A DNA stretch of 40,386 bases from NCBI GenBank assembly GCA_024762655.1, contig JANTHB010000001.1, positions 84,015-124,400 of the forward strand, in the 5' to 3' direction. Numbering within the stretch: position 1 is the stretch's first letter; each line of letters starts with the position of its first letter. The notes beneath the pieces were generated by a model that saw nothing but the letters and a program-made list of their open reading frames with translations, had not been told where the DNA came from and made no database searches. Origin of the DNA: Bacteroidales bacterium (lineage in GTDB: Bacteria; Bacteroidota; Bacteroidia; Bacteroidales; VadinHA17). Position numbers and translations under genes: made by a program. Below are positions 1 through 8,443 of this stretch, one piece after another.

Positions 1-880
1 CCGCAAGGATACGTTTGCCGCACTGCCTGTGGTCCCTCTGGTGTACAGTCCGGTGCTGATGAAGAGTGTCTTCCGGGACGATTACCTGGAAGAGCACTTT
101 GCCAATTACCTGGATAACCTAAACCTGCTGTATGTGGCATTTACCCGGGCAAAGGAACGGCTTTATATCTGGTCGGCCGGAGGCAGGTCCGGCGACACCG
201 GCCGTTTGCTCAACCAGACGGTGAAAAGTATCCTGGAGAAAAAGGAGAACGGGGGCCTGCCAGAGCTGCCTGTACGTTGGGACAACCAGGAAAAAGTCTT
301 TGAGGCGGGCGCCCCGCGTAAAAACCGGGAAGAGAAAGCACCCGCCGGCGTACGCGTAGACAGTTATCCTGTCTATACGGCTTTTGACCGTTTGCGCATT
401 GCCCGCAAGGGACAAAGGTTTTTTATTCTGCAGGCTGCGGGAGCACAGGAAAAAATCGACAGGGGGACGCTGTATCACACTATTTTGTCGGGGATAAAAA
501 CAAAAGCGGATGTCGAGCCGGTATTGCTCAGGAATGTGGCAGAGGGGCTCATTCAAAAAACGGATATGGCTGCCATGCTAAAGGAGATAGCGTCATTTCT
601 GGAACAGCCGGGTGTGGCCGGATGGTTCTCGGGCGACTGGGACGTTCGCAATGAAGCGACCATTATCCATCCCGGCGGGCGGATGCTGCGCCCCGACAGA
701 GTAATGATCCGGCAGGAGGAACTGGTGGTAGTGGATTATAAGTTTGGGGAGACGGAAGAACCTGCGTACATCAGGCAGGTGCGGCAATATATGGAAAGCC
801 TGCGGGCCATGGGGTATGCCTCTGTTACTGGGTGGATATGGTATGTTACATTGAATAAAAGGGTGAAAGTGGATGGCTGA
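1..880 (+). CDS. addA: AddA/RecB-like helicase-nuclease, C-terminal part (5' end outside window)
   Basis: The frame is open from the left edge, so only about 292 C-terminal residues are visible. Near the start is LLYVAFTRAKERLYI (about 127-171), a good match to motif VI of UvrD/Rep-type superfamily 1 helicases. The rest resembles a PD-(D/E)XK nuclease of the RecB/AddA type: GTLYH (about 463-477), a PDR aspartate at 695-697, VDYK at 731-742 with metal-site Asp and Lys, then a Q-x3-QY motif. By family, AddA is the helicase-nuclease subunit that resects double-strand breaks for RecA loading. The stop overlaps the next gene by 8 bases, so the two are probably translationally coupled. The AddB-like partner lies one gene downstream. 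The N-terminal Walker A motif cannot be checked here. Confidence 0.85.
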   Translation, partial: RKDTFAALPVVPLVYSPVLMKSVFRDDYLEEHFANYLDNLNLLYVAFTRAKERLYIWSAGGRSGDTGRLLNQTVKSILEKKENGGLPELPVRWDNQEKVFEAGAPRKNREEKAPAGVRVDSYPVYTAFDRLRIARKGQRFFILQAAGAQEKIDRGTLYHTILSGIKTKADVEPVLLRNVAEGLIQKTDMAAMLKEIASFLEQPGVAGWFSGDWDVRNEATIIHPGGRMLRPDRVMIRQEELVVVDYKFGETEEPAYIRQVRQYMESLRAMGYASVTGWIWYVTLNKRVKVDG

Positions 881-1856
881 GACAGAAAAACAGAATCAGC
901 AAGTGTTTCCCTGGGGTACCGGACACCGGTATTATCAGGCGGCGGTTTACTATCGTTCGGTGTTCGGTGAGCGGGTGCAGAAACTCTCACTGGATGCCGG
1001 GTTCACCTGTCCCAACCGGGACGGAAAAGTGGGCCGCGGCGGATGTACCTATTGTAATAACAGTGCTTTTAATCCTTCTTATTGTCATCCTGCCAAACCG
1101 GTGGCACAGCAGCTTAGGGAAGGAATGGAGTTTCACCGGAAACGCTACCGCCGCGCCGGTAAGTACCTGGCTTATTTCCAGGCCTATACCAATACGTATG
1201 CTCCGCTGGAAACACTAAAGAAAAAATATGAAGAGGCCTTGTCGGTGGAAGGGGTAACGGGGTTGATCCTCTCCACACGGCCCGATTGTGTAGATGAGAT
1301 CATCCTGGATTACCTGGAAAAAATGTCCCGCAAAGTGTTTGTGGGGATCGAGTATGGAATAGAGTCCTGTTATGACCGCTCGCTGGAACGTGTTAACAGG
1401 GGGCATACTTTTAACCGGAGTGTCCGCGCCATTCAGGCAACAGCCGAACGTGGCCTGCCTGTGGGCGCACACCTGATCCTGGGACTGCCCGGCGAAAGCA
1501 AAGAAGAGATGCTGGCGGAAGCAACGATCCTTTCCGGATTGCCCCTGGATATGATTAAACTGCATCAATTACAGATCATTGTGCAAACAGCTATGGCAAA
1601 GGAATATCAACATCATCCGGAGCTTTTCCATCTGTTCGGATGGGAAGAATACCGGGAACTGGTAATTGATTTCCTCGAACGGTTACGGCCGGATATAGCG
1701 GTCGAACGGCTGGTCAGCGAAGCCCCGCCACGGTATCTGGCAGCTCCCGGTTTCGGGAGGAGAAGACCGGATGTATTGATGCAGGATATCCTGCAGAGGA
1801 TGGAAGAAAGGGATACATGGCAGGGAAAATATTTTGAAGGGAGAAGTGATAAGTGA
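873..1856 (+). CDS. TIGR01212-type (YhcC-like) radical SAM protein
   Basis: 327 residues. The N-terminal part carries VQKLSLDAGFTCPNRDG and GRGGCTYCNN, giving cysteines 46, 58 and 61 in a C-x11-C-x2-C arrangement. This is the cluster motif of the TIGR01212/YhcC subfamily rather than the usual CxxxCxxC. The following TIM-barrel segments fit the fold (STRPDCVDE, VGIEYGIES, GAHLILGLPGE). The cluster would bind [4Fe-4S] and cleave S-adenosylmethionine; the substrate is not known to me. The ATG at 873 overlaps the stop of the AddA-like gene by 8 bases. A 188-base spacer with two hairpins separates it from the AddB-like gene. Whether it takes part in repair or is simply embedded in the operon cannot be decided from sequence. 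Confidence 0.88.
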   Translation: MAETEKQNQQVFPWGTGHRYYQAAVYYRSVFGERVQKLSLDAGFTCPNRDGKVGRGGCTYCNNSAFNPSYCHPAKPVAQQLREGMEFHRKRYRRAGKYLAYFQAYTNTYAPLETLKKKYEEALSVEGVTGLILSTRPDCVDEIILDYLEKMSRKVFVGIEYGIESCYDRSLERVNRGHTFNRSVRAIQATAERGLPVGAHLILGLPGESKEEMLAEATILSGLPLDMIKLHQLQIIVQTAMAKEYQHHPELFHLFGWEEYRELVIDFLERLRPDIAVERLVSEAPPRYLAAPGFGRRRPDVLMQDILQRMEERDTWQGKYFEGRSDK

Positions 1857-1922
1857 TAAGGCAAAAGGGTTTGTAGCACTGGATGTAATGCATAGGTGAT
1901 GCGGGACACAGGAAGGGGCATC

Positions 1923-1949
1923 CTGACCGTTCCGGCAGGAACCTGTCAG
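1923..1949 (+). other. Interrupted stem-loop in the spacer before the AddB-like gene
   Basis: CTGAC (1923-1927) pairs with GTCAG (1945-1949), and GTTCC (1929-1933) pairs with GGAAC (1938-1942), around a GGCA loop with a small internal bulge. No T tract follows, so a simple intrinsic terminator is unlikely. It could be an RNA-processing or translation-control structure. Confidence 0.4.
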
Positions 1950-2018
1950 CGTGGAGAGTGTTGAGGGAAAGATGGAATTGCCGGGGAAAAAGAGGAGTAA
2001 TATATTAATACTGGTAAA

Positions 2019-2036
2019 GACAAGGGTTGCCTTGTC
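2019..2036 (+). other. Perfect 7-bp hairpin just upstream of the AddB-like start
   Basis: GACAAGG, a GTTG loop and CCTTGTC form a perfect stem ending 8 bases before the ATG at 2045. It would occupy the region where an initiating ribosome binds, so it could restrain translation of the AddB-like gene. There is no T tract. Confidence 0.4.
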
Positions 2037-2044
2037 GCGGGAAT

Positions 2045-4948
2045 ATGATGGAAAATACATTTATATATAAAGTTGCAGAGTATGTGTTTGCGGCACACCG
2101 GGACGATCCGGGCCGGGTGAAGGTGGTCTTTCCCAACCAGCGGGCGGGACTGTTCTTTAATCATGCACTGGCCGGCCTGACCGGACATCCCATATGGGCT
2201 CCGGAGGTGCTTACCATCCGCGGGTTTGTAGAGGAGCAAACCGGAAAGAAGGTGACCGATACCCTGTATCTGGTGATGGATCTTTACGGTGTGTACAAAG
2301 AGATCACCGGCAGCATGGAGTCTTTTGAGGATTTCTATCCCTGGGGGGAAATGCTGCTGGGAGATTTTGATGACCTGGATAAATACCTGGTGGATGCACG
2401 GGATCTCTTCCGTAATCTGAAAGCCGAGAGAGAGCTTGCTCAGGATCTTTCTTATCTGTCGGAAGAACAGGTGGACCTGCTCAGGCGTTTCTGGGATCAT
2501 TTCCCGGAAACACCGGGGAAAGGGGAGGCTGGAAGGTTTCTGGCTGTGTGGGAGAAACTGTATGCGGTGTATGAAAAATTGAGGGGTGTGCTGGTCCCCA
2601 GGGAGATGGCATATGAAGGGATGCTCTACCGCGAGCTGGCAGAAAAGATTGCCCGGGGAGAATGGACCCTGCCTGGGGCCTCGCCGGTTTATCTGATCGG
2701 TTTCAACGCATTGACGCCGGCGGAAGAGAAATTGTTTGAGGCCCTGAAAAACAGTGGACAGGCCTTTTTCTTCTGGGATTATGATGAAGCTTATGTTACT
2801 ACCCGTGCCGGGGCCAGTCTGCCGGGGCATGATGCCGGCCGTTTTACCCGGAAGTATATTCGTCGTTTTCCGCCGCCTGCCGGGCTGAACATCTTTGATA
2901 ATTTGCTGGACAAAGAAAAAGAGATCAGGGTGTATTCCGCTCCCAACAGAATCGTACAGGCGTGGGTGGTGCATAACTTGTTGGAAAAATGGACAAAAGA
3001 AGAGGATGTACAGAAGGAAAGGATCGCAGTGGTGCTGGCTGACGAGTCTTTGCTGTTGCCCGTATTGCATGCCATGCCGGAGAAAGCAGGCGATATTAAC
3101 GTGACCATGGGATATCCCCTGAAGGACTCCCCTGTATTCGCTTTCTTCGGGTCGGCCCTGGCAATGCTGAAAAACAAAACGGAAGACAAAGACGGGAAAA
3201 CGCTCTTTTACTATAAGGATGTGCTGAATATTCTGCATAACCCGCTGTTGACGGGGCATAGAAAAACCGGCTGGCACGAATGGGAGAAAAGTCTTATCCG
3301 GCAAAACAGGATCTATCTTTCTGCCGACGGGATATCGGCGGAAGAAGGAATAATGCCGGTATTTGATATTCCGGAAGATCCCATGCAATACGTTCAGGTA
3401 CTACTGGATGTCCTTCATAAGGTATTATCTTTTTCCTCCGGGGAGGAGGCGCGGAAAGACGGCGGGCTGAACATAGAGGTTTACTATCAGCTTTATCTGC
3501 TGGTGAACAGGCTGAATGATTTCCTGGAAGAGAAAGACTTACAGCTGCCGCTGACAGGTTATCTGAATCTGCTGTTGTACCTGGCAGAACAGTCGACCGT
3601 TACTTTTTACGGGGAACCTCTTACCGGCATACAGGTGATGGGCGTGCTGGAAACCCGCCTGCTGGACTTTGACAGGGTGATCATTCTTTCCGTAAACGAA
3701 GGGAACCTTCCGAAACCTTCGGCAACAGCTTCTTTCATTCCTTACTCGTTACGGAAAGGGTTTGGGCTGCCTACTTATGAACACCGGGATGCGGTGTATG
3801 CTTACTATTTCTACCGTTTGATACAACGGGCCCGCCATGTGGCGCTGGTATGGCATACCGAATCCGATGCCGGACAAAAGGGCGAGAAAAGCCGTTTTAT
3901 CAGCCAGTTGCAGTATTTGACGCAAAAAACACCGGAGATCACAAACCTTTATTTTAGTCCGGGAATGGGGGTGACGGGGGAGCTCAGCGTGCAGAAGGAT
4001 GATACGGCCTTGTCACGTCTGCAGGATTTGGCGACCGGTGAGGATCACTATCTTTCCCCCAGTGCGTTGAATACGTACCTTACGTGCCGGCTGCGGTTTT
4101 ATTTCAAATATGTGGCCGGCATCAGGGAGCTGGAGGAGATGGAAGAAGAAATGGACGCAGCCCTGTTCGGCAGTCTGCTGCATAAAGCCATGGAAAAGGT
4201 TTACACACCCTGGATAGGGAAGGAAGTAACGGTGGAACATCTGGATGAAATACTGCGGAAGAAACGGTATCGTAATGCAGTGGACGATAGCTTCCGCGAT
4301 GAGCTGTATGGCGGACAGGAGGCCCCGCCGACAGGAACAGTCAACGGGGTGCATTTGGTCATCCGGTCGTCCCTGGAGAAATATGTCCGTAAAATTCTGG
4401 AGTATGACCGGAAATATATAGCCCCGTTTGTGGTGAAAGGACTGGAAGAGAAAGTGACCCGTGAACGGATGATCACGATCAACGACAGGAAGGTGCCGGT
4501 ACGGTTAGGAGGAAAGATAGACCGCAGGGACAGATCCAGGGGCAGGATGCGTCTGGTGGATTATAAAACGGGTCTGAAAAAAACGGATTTTGAAAGCATC
4601 GGGCAGTTGTTTGACCCGGAAGATAAGAACCGTAATGTTGCAGCTTTTCAGATCCTGATGTATGTCTGGATCAGAGGCGGAGAGGTGCCTGCACTGCCGG
4701 AGTTGTATTTTGTGCGCGGGATGTTCGGAAACGATGCGCGGCAGGCATTGCGCATGGGCCCGGCACGACAGAAAGTGCCTTTTGTGCCGGACAGGGAAGA
4801 GATGCTGAACTTTGAAGAGAACCTCGACAGCTTGCTGGATGAGCTGTTCGACGCGCAAGTCCCTTTCGAACAGACCCCCCATGTCGATTTTTGTACCCAT
4901 TGTCCCTACAATGTAATATGTCAGAGGGACAGGAATTCAGAAAATTGA
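2045..4948 (+). CDS. addB: AddB-like exonuclease subunit, PD-(D/E)XK nuclease with Fe-S cysteines
   Basis: 967 residues from the ATG at 2045. A TTG at 2027 in the same frame lies inside a hairpin loop and is less likely; 2048 is an equally possible ATG. The C-terminal nuclease has FGSLLHKAME, GKIDR, VDYKTG and AAFQILMYVW, the expected RecB-like motif order. Cysteines 681, 950, 953 and 959 give C-xn-C-x2-C-x5-C, the spacing of the [4Fe-4S] staple in AddB nucleases. The N-terminus reads VKVVFPNQRAGLFFNHAL, with no GxGK(S/T) P-loop where many AddB proteins have one, so this subunit is probably not an active ATPase motor. It should work with the AddA-like protein two genes upstream in break resection. 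Confidence 0.85.
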   Translation: MMENTFIYKVAEYVFAAHRDDPGRVKVVFPNQRAGLFFNHALAGLTGHPIWAPEVLTIRGFVEEQTGKKVTDTLYLVMDLYGVYKEITGSMESFEDFYPWGEMLLGDFDDLDKYLVDARDLFRNLKAERELAQDLSYLSEEQVDLLRRFWDHFPETPGKGEAGRFLAVWEKLYAVYEKLRGVLVPREMAYEGMLYRELAEKIARGEWTLPGASPVYLIGFNALTPAEEKLFEALKNSGQAFFFWDYDEAYVTTRAGASLPGHDAGRFTRKYIRRFPPPAGLNIFDNLLDKEKEIRVYSAPNRIVQAWVVHNLLEKWTKEEDVQKERIAVVLADESLLLPVLHAMPEKAGDINVTMGYPLKDSPVFAFFGSALAMLKNKTEDKDGKTLFYYKDVLNILHNPLLTGHRKTGWHEWEKSLIRQNRIYLSADGISAEEGIMPVFDIPEDPMQYVQVLLDVLHKVLSFSSGEEARKDGGLNIEVYYQLYLLVNRLNDFLEEKDLQLPLTGYLNLLLYLAEQSTVTFYGEPLTGIQVMGVLETRLLDFDRVIILSVNEGNLPKPSATASFIPYSLRKGFGLPTYEHRDAVYAYYFYRLIQRARHVALVWHTESDAGQKGEKSRFISQLQYLTQKTPEITNLYFSPGMGVTGELSVQKDDTALSRLQDLATGEDHYLSPSALNTYLTCRLRFYFKYVAGIRELEEMEEEMDAALFGSLLHKAMEKVYTPWIGKEVTVEHLDEILRKKRYRNAVDDSFRDELYGGQEAPPTGTVNGVHLVIRSSLEKYVRKILEYDRKYIAPFVVKGLEEKVTRERMITINDRKVPVRLGGKIDRRDRSRGRMRLVDYKTGLKKTDFESIGQLFDPEDKNRNVAAFQILMYVWIRGGEVPALPELYFVRGMFGNDARQALRMGPARQKVPFVPDREEMLNFEENLDSLLDELFDAQVPFEQTPHVDFCTHCPYNVICQRDRNSEN

Positions 4949-4958
4949 TTTTTTTCCT

Positions 4959-4966
4959 TATTTTTG
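4959..4966 (+). promoter_or_regulatory. Candidate -7 box TATTTTTG for the channel gene
   Basis: The octamer fits the Bacteroidota -7 consensus TAnnTTTG and lies 33 bases before the ATG at 4992. A TTC at 4936-4938, 20 bases upstream, is one mismatch from the -33 TTG. The same octamer precedes the next gene. Confidence 0.35.
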
Positions 4967-4991
4967 AGGACTACCTGTCAACCCTCGCAGC

Positions 4992-6737
4992 ATGCGTTTC
5001 GACTATTTTCAGTACAAGATAGAAGTTAAAAATCTGAAGTTTACTACCGACGAGGGGATGGTTCATCCCAGGACCGCCCTCATCACACTGCTGGGTGAGA
5101 AAGGGGAAACGCTGGGGGTGGAGATATTCGGATACCGGGAGGTCAGTGACTGGTACCGGCAGATCGAAGCAGGAGAACCGCTCAATATGAACCAGTGCTA
5201 TGTCCGGGATTTCTCGCTGGCAGCTTACCGGAGCGCCCGGAAAATGGACAAGAAAGAATATGTTAAGATCGCCGGCATTGCAGCCCGGAATGCTTTTTTC
5301 GAATCCCGTATGATTACGGACTTTTCGTTTGCCGAATTTGCAGGCGGTGATGCTGACTTTGAATTTACCCATTTTTCCGGCGGACCGGTCTCTTTCGCTT
5401 CAGCCCGTTTCGGAGACGGGAACCCGGTGTTCAACAATGTGCTGTTCCGCAACGGCAATGTGGATTTCGGTAATGCGGTGTTCGGTGCCGGGATCAAAGG
5501 ATTTAAAAATTCAGTCTTCCGGAACGGTAAAAAGGATTTCCAGTATTGCGATTTCGGTCCCGGGGAGGTGAGCTTTAACAATACGGAGTTTAATTCGGGG
5601 GAAGTGTCTTTTATCAATGCCGTTTTCGGAGAGGGGAATGTGAGTTTCAAGATTGCCCGCATCAAAGGAGGAAAGGTGGATTTTCACTATGCCAAGTTCG
5701 GAAAAGGAAACATTAGTTTCGAGCGGGTGGAATTCGGAGATTCACGGGTCGATTTCCGGGCGGTGGAGTTCAACCAGGGACGGGTGAACTTCAACCGTTC
5801 GCTTTTCGGGGAAGGGGATATAACGTTTGAAGGCAGCGAACTGCCTTCGGGCCGGTTTAGCTTCAAACGGGCCGACATGGGAAAAGGAATGGTCAGCTTT
5901 GAGCTGGTTAACTATGCCGGCGCCGAGTTGTTTTTTGAGAAAACCAGCTTCGGGGAGGGGAATGTCTCTTTTCTGGGCGGACAGTTCGACTTGTTGTCGT
6001 TGCAATCGTGCCATCTGGATCACTATTTCGACCTGCGTGTGGCGTACTGCCGTTACCTGGACCTGTCCGACACCATTGCCCGGGATATTATCGATCTGAA
6101 ACCCTACGACCAGGATGTGAAGGTCCGTGTGCTTAACCTTTCCGGTATGCGTCTGCTGGGACGGATATACATCGATTGGGAGGAAAACCATGTGAAGGAT
6201 ATTATCCGGAACCAGGACTCCGGCCATAAGCTCAAATCCGAGCAGTTCAGAATCCTGAAGGAGAATTACAGCGTTACCGGTCAGTATACCGACGAAGACA
6301 AGGCTTATGTGTGGTTTAAGCGCTTTGAAGCCCTGGATGAACTGGAGTCGCAAAAGAAAAAGGGCTTTTTCCCTGCCCTCGGGGCATATCTGCAGTATGC
6401 CTTCAAGTGGGTGGTGTTTGATAAAATCGGCCTGTATGCCACCGACCCGGTGCGGGTGTTGGGCTCGATGATTGTGGCTTACGTGATATTTTCATTGATT
6501 TATTATGTTCTCCCTTTTGTTGCCAATACGCGGATCGTTTCATCCCTGGGAGATCCCGACAAACTTTCCCGTGTGGCGGTGGCTTTTTACCACAGCGCCA
6601 TCACTTTTCTGACCATTGGCTACGGCGACTATTACCCGTCGGGGGCCATCCGCTGGATCTCTGGCATTGAGGGATTTATCGGACTGTTTATGATGTCTTA
6701 TTTTACGGTGGCTTTTGTACGTAAAATACTTCGTTAG
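4992..6737 (+). CDS. Two-TM potassium-channel-like protein with a 12-residue Phe/Gly repeat solenoid
   Basis: 581 residues. Residues 1-109 are a mixed N-terminal region. Residues 110-337 are 19 consecutive 12-residue units of approximate form [S/D]F-x4-F-G-x-G-x-V. Further beta-helix-like sequence (YLDLSDTIARDI, LNLSGMRLLG) leads to an amphipathic linker (EQFRILKENY, WFKRFEALDEL) of the kind seen before the membrane part of pentapeptide-repeat channels. The membrane part has TM1 at about 487-510, the selectivity filter TIGYGDY at 541-547 and TM2 at about 556-578, then ends. This is an Ion_trans_2-type pore that would assemble as a tetramer. The solenoid is presumably cytoplasmic and may sense or dock a partner. 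The repeat period of 12 differs from the classical 5. Confidence 0.85.
   Translation: MRFDYFQYKIEVKNLKFTTDEGMVHPRTALITLLGEKGETLGVEIFGYREVSDWYRQIEAGEPLNMNQCYVRDFSLAAYRSARKMDKKEYVKIAGIAARNAFFESRMITDFSFAEFAGGDADFEFTHFSGGPVSFASARFGDGNPVFNNVLFRNGNVDFGNAVFGAGIKGFKNSVFRNGKKDFQYCDFGPGEVSFNNTEFNSGEVSFINAVFGEGNVSFKIARIKGGKVDFHYAKFGKGNISFERVEFGDSRVDFRAVEFNQGRVNFNRSLFGEGDITFEGSELPSGRFSFKRADMGKGMVSFELVNYAGAELFFEKTSFGEGNVSFLGGQFDLLSLQSCHLDHYFDLRVAYCRYLDLSDTIARDIIDLKPYDQDVKVRVLNLSGMRLLGRIYIDWEENHVKDIIRNQDSGHKLKSEQFRILKENYSVTGQYTDEDKAYVWFKRFEALDELESQKKKGFFPALGAYLQYAFKWVVFDKIGLYATDPVRVLGSMIVAYVIFSLIYYVLPFVANTRIVSSLGDPDKLSRVAVAFYHSAITFLTIGYGDYYPSGAIRWISGIEGFIGLFMMSYFTVAFVRKILR
5319..6002 (+). repeat. 19 tandem 36-base units encoding 12-residue repeats
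   Basis: Every unit keeps Phe or a hydrophobic residue at positions 2 and 7 and usually V/I at 12, with Gly around positions 8 and 10; examples are DFGNAVFGAGIK, SFINAVFGEGNV and NFNRSLFGEGDI. There is no insertion or deletion over 19 units. The DNA has diverged between units, so the register is kept by selection on protein structure rather than by recent duplication. Confidence 0.9.
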
Positions 6738-6745
6738 AATTTTTT

Positions 6746-6753
6746 TATTTTTG
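6746..6753 (+). promoter_or_regulatory. Candidate -7 box TATTTTTG for the DUF819 gene
   Basis: The octamer fits TAnnTTTG and lies 39 bases before the ATG at 6785, just after the stop of the channel gene. I do not see a good -33 TTTG at the right distance. Confidence 0.3.
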
Positions 6754-6784
6754 GGCAACCGAAAACCATACAACCTGATATCCT

Positions 6785-8050
6785 ATGATGATTTTACTGC
6801 TGGTTCTTTTTTATATTTTGTTTCCTGCCCTGATCATCTATGCCACCTGTAACAATACGCTGCTCAACCGGATCGGCTCGGTGGTGATCGCCTATGCCGT
6901 AGGTCTGCTGATGGGTAACATCGGCTTGTTGCCGGGGATGACCGATGCTTACCATCTCCTGCTGCAGGGGAATGTGGCTCTTCCCGCCGGTCAGGCCCAG
7001 GCATTGTTCGAACAGGGGAAGATCACAGCCGGTGATCTGATGCATAACAAAGTTGCTAACGTACAGGATATGATTACCACCATCACCATTCCGCTGGCGA
7101 TCCCTTTGCTCTTGTTCTCCCTGAATGTGAAAAAATGGTTACGCCTGGCCGGGAGCACTTTTCTGTCCCTGGTGCTGGCGCTCACGTCGGTTTTTGTGGT
7201 GGTGGTAGCGGGCTTTTTTATTTTTAAGGATAAGATCCCCGAGTTGGGGAAGATTGCAGGGATGTTGATCGGCATTTATTCGGGTGGGACCCCAAACCTG
7301 GCATCTATCAAGGAAGCCCTGAATGTGGATCCGGATATATTCATCATGACCCATACGGCCGATCTGGTGATCGGCGCCATCTGCCTGTTGTTCCTGCTGA
7401 CGGTGGCCCAGCGGTTTTTTCTGCTGTTTTTGCCCCCCTTCCGGCAGTCTGCCGATAAAGAAACCACCGAGCGTCTTACCCGCGAAGCACAGGAGATGGA
7501 TCGTTACAAAGGGATCTTTTCACGGGAAGTGTTCCCGAAGCTGTTGTTGGCTGTTCTCCTGTCGGTACTCATCCTTGCCATAGGCGCCGGACTGGGCATG
7601 CTGGTACCCAAAAGATCCATGATGGCCGTCGTGATCCTGACCATCACCACCCTGGGCATTCTCTTCTCCCTGATCCCCTATGTCAACAAAATCAAAAAAA
7701 CCTTCCAGACGGGCATGTACCTGATCATTGTGTTCTGTCTGGTGGTTTCTTCCATGGCCAACCTCCGGGGTATGATCAATGTTGAATACCTGGACCTGTT
7801 GTTGTATGTGGCCCTGGTTTATTTCGGTTCCCTCTTTATTCACATCCTGCTTTCCATGATCTTCCGGCTCGATGCCGATACGGTCATTATCACTTCAACA
7901 GCCATGATCTATTCCCCTCCCTTTGTGCCGGTAGTGGCTGCCGCCCTGAAAAACCGCGATATCATTATCTCGGGACTTACCACCGGAATTATCGGATATG
8001 TGGTCGGGAATTACCTGGGGATCTTTACTGGATTTCTGCTGGGAGGATAA
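6785..8050 (+). CDS. DUF819 family integral membrane protein
   Basis: 421 residues, almost wholly hydrophobic, with roughly ten to twelve predicted membrane spans in two halves around a charged loop at about residues 220-245 (RQSADKETTERLTREAQEMD). The motif IYSGGTPNLASIKEAL, at the end of the first half, and the pattern DADTVIITSTAMIYSPPFVPVVAAALKN in the second half (only fragments of it count as motif: TVIITSTA and PPFVPVVA) match what I know of DUF819/YjcL-like proteins. These are presumed transporters of unknown substrate. It stands alone between the channel gene and a long non-coding stretch; a -7-like box precedes it. Co-transcription with the channel is possible because only 47 bases separate them. 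Confidence 0.75.
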   Translation: MMILLLVLFYILFPALIIYATCNNTLLNRIGSVVIAYAVGLLMGNIGLLPGMTDAYHLLLQGNVALPAGQAQALFEQGKITAGDLMHNKVANVQDMITTITIPLAIPLLLFSLNVKKWLRLAGSTFLSLVLALTSVFVVVVAGFFIFKDKIPELGKIAGMLIGIYSGGTPNLASIKEALNVDPDIFIMTHTADLVIGAICLLFLLTVAQRFFLLFLPPFRQSADKETTERLTREAQEMDRYKGIFSREVFPKLLLAVLLSVLILAIGAGLGMLVPKRSMMAVVILTITTLGILFSLIPYVNKIKKTFQTGMYLIIVFCLVVSSMANLRGMINVEYLDLLLYVALVYFGSLFIHILLSMIFRLDADTVIITSTAMIYSPPFVPVVAAALKNRDIIISGLTTGIIGYVVGNYLGIFTGFLLGG

Positions 8051-8151
8051 TGGATGCCGGAAAACCCGGAAATACGGATTTTCAGGGAGCAGAAAACATC
8101 AGAGATTTTTCACCTTTCGGCATGAAAATAAAACAAGTTGGAAAGAAAAAT

Positions 8152-8183
8152 ATATGTATTTAAATAAATAATTAAATACATAT
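8152..8183 (+). repeat. 12-bp AT-rich perfect inverted repeat
   Basis: ATATGTATTTAA (8152-8163) and TTAAATACATAT (8172-8183) flank an 8-base AT spacer. It lies about 100 bases after the DUF819 stop. It could be a weak transcription end point or a protein-binding site; the stem has one GC pair. Confidence 0.5.
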
Positions 8184-8292
8184 TTAAATATTTATATTTT
8201 GATTTCAATTCAGAATTAGGGGACTAACACAGAAAGGTGTAATAAAAGAAATTTCTTTAATTAATTAAATTCGGAAAGTGATGGATGGTTTT

Positions 8293-8334
8293 CCCCCCTC
8301 CCACACCGGGGGAGGGGGGGTATGGGGGTGGGGT
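8293..8334 (+). repeat. C/G-run hairpin overlapping a G-quadruplex-type motif
   Basis: CCCCCCTCCC (8293-8302) pairs perfectly with GGGAGGGGGG (8310-8319). The G strand continues as four runs of at least four G separated by A, TAT and T (8308 to about 8334), satisfying the usual G3+N1-7 quadruplex pattern. Either fold could form in DNA or RNA. Confidence 0.6.
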
Positions 8335-8360
8335 GATAACCAGGTTCGGGAGGAACGGTT

Positions 8361-8443
8361 GATCCCCTTCGGGGATCGGAGTCTGTTGGGTTTTGTACCA
8401 CCCCGTAACCGGGGTGGTTATTCATGTTTAGCCACTTCGTGGC
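8361..8443 (+). repeat. Cluster of three short perfect hairpins
   Basis: GATCCCC-TTC-GGGGATC (8361-8377), ACCACCCC-GTAACC-GGGGTGGT (8397-8418) and GCCAC-TTC-GTGGC (8431-8443) follow one another within 83 bases. Two share a TTC loop. Such clustering resembles REP-like intergenic elements; a genome-wide copy number is needed to confirm it. Confidence 0.5.

Noticed and set aside
1946-3388. Long minus-strand open frame (480 codons) opposite the AddB-like gene
   Set aside because: It is the shadow of a GC-biased real gene; its translation is rich in His, Gln and Arg without any domain pattern.
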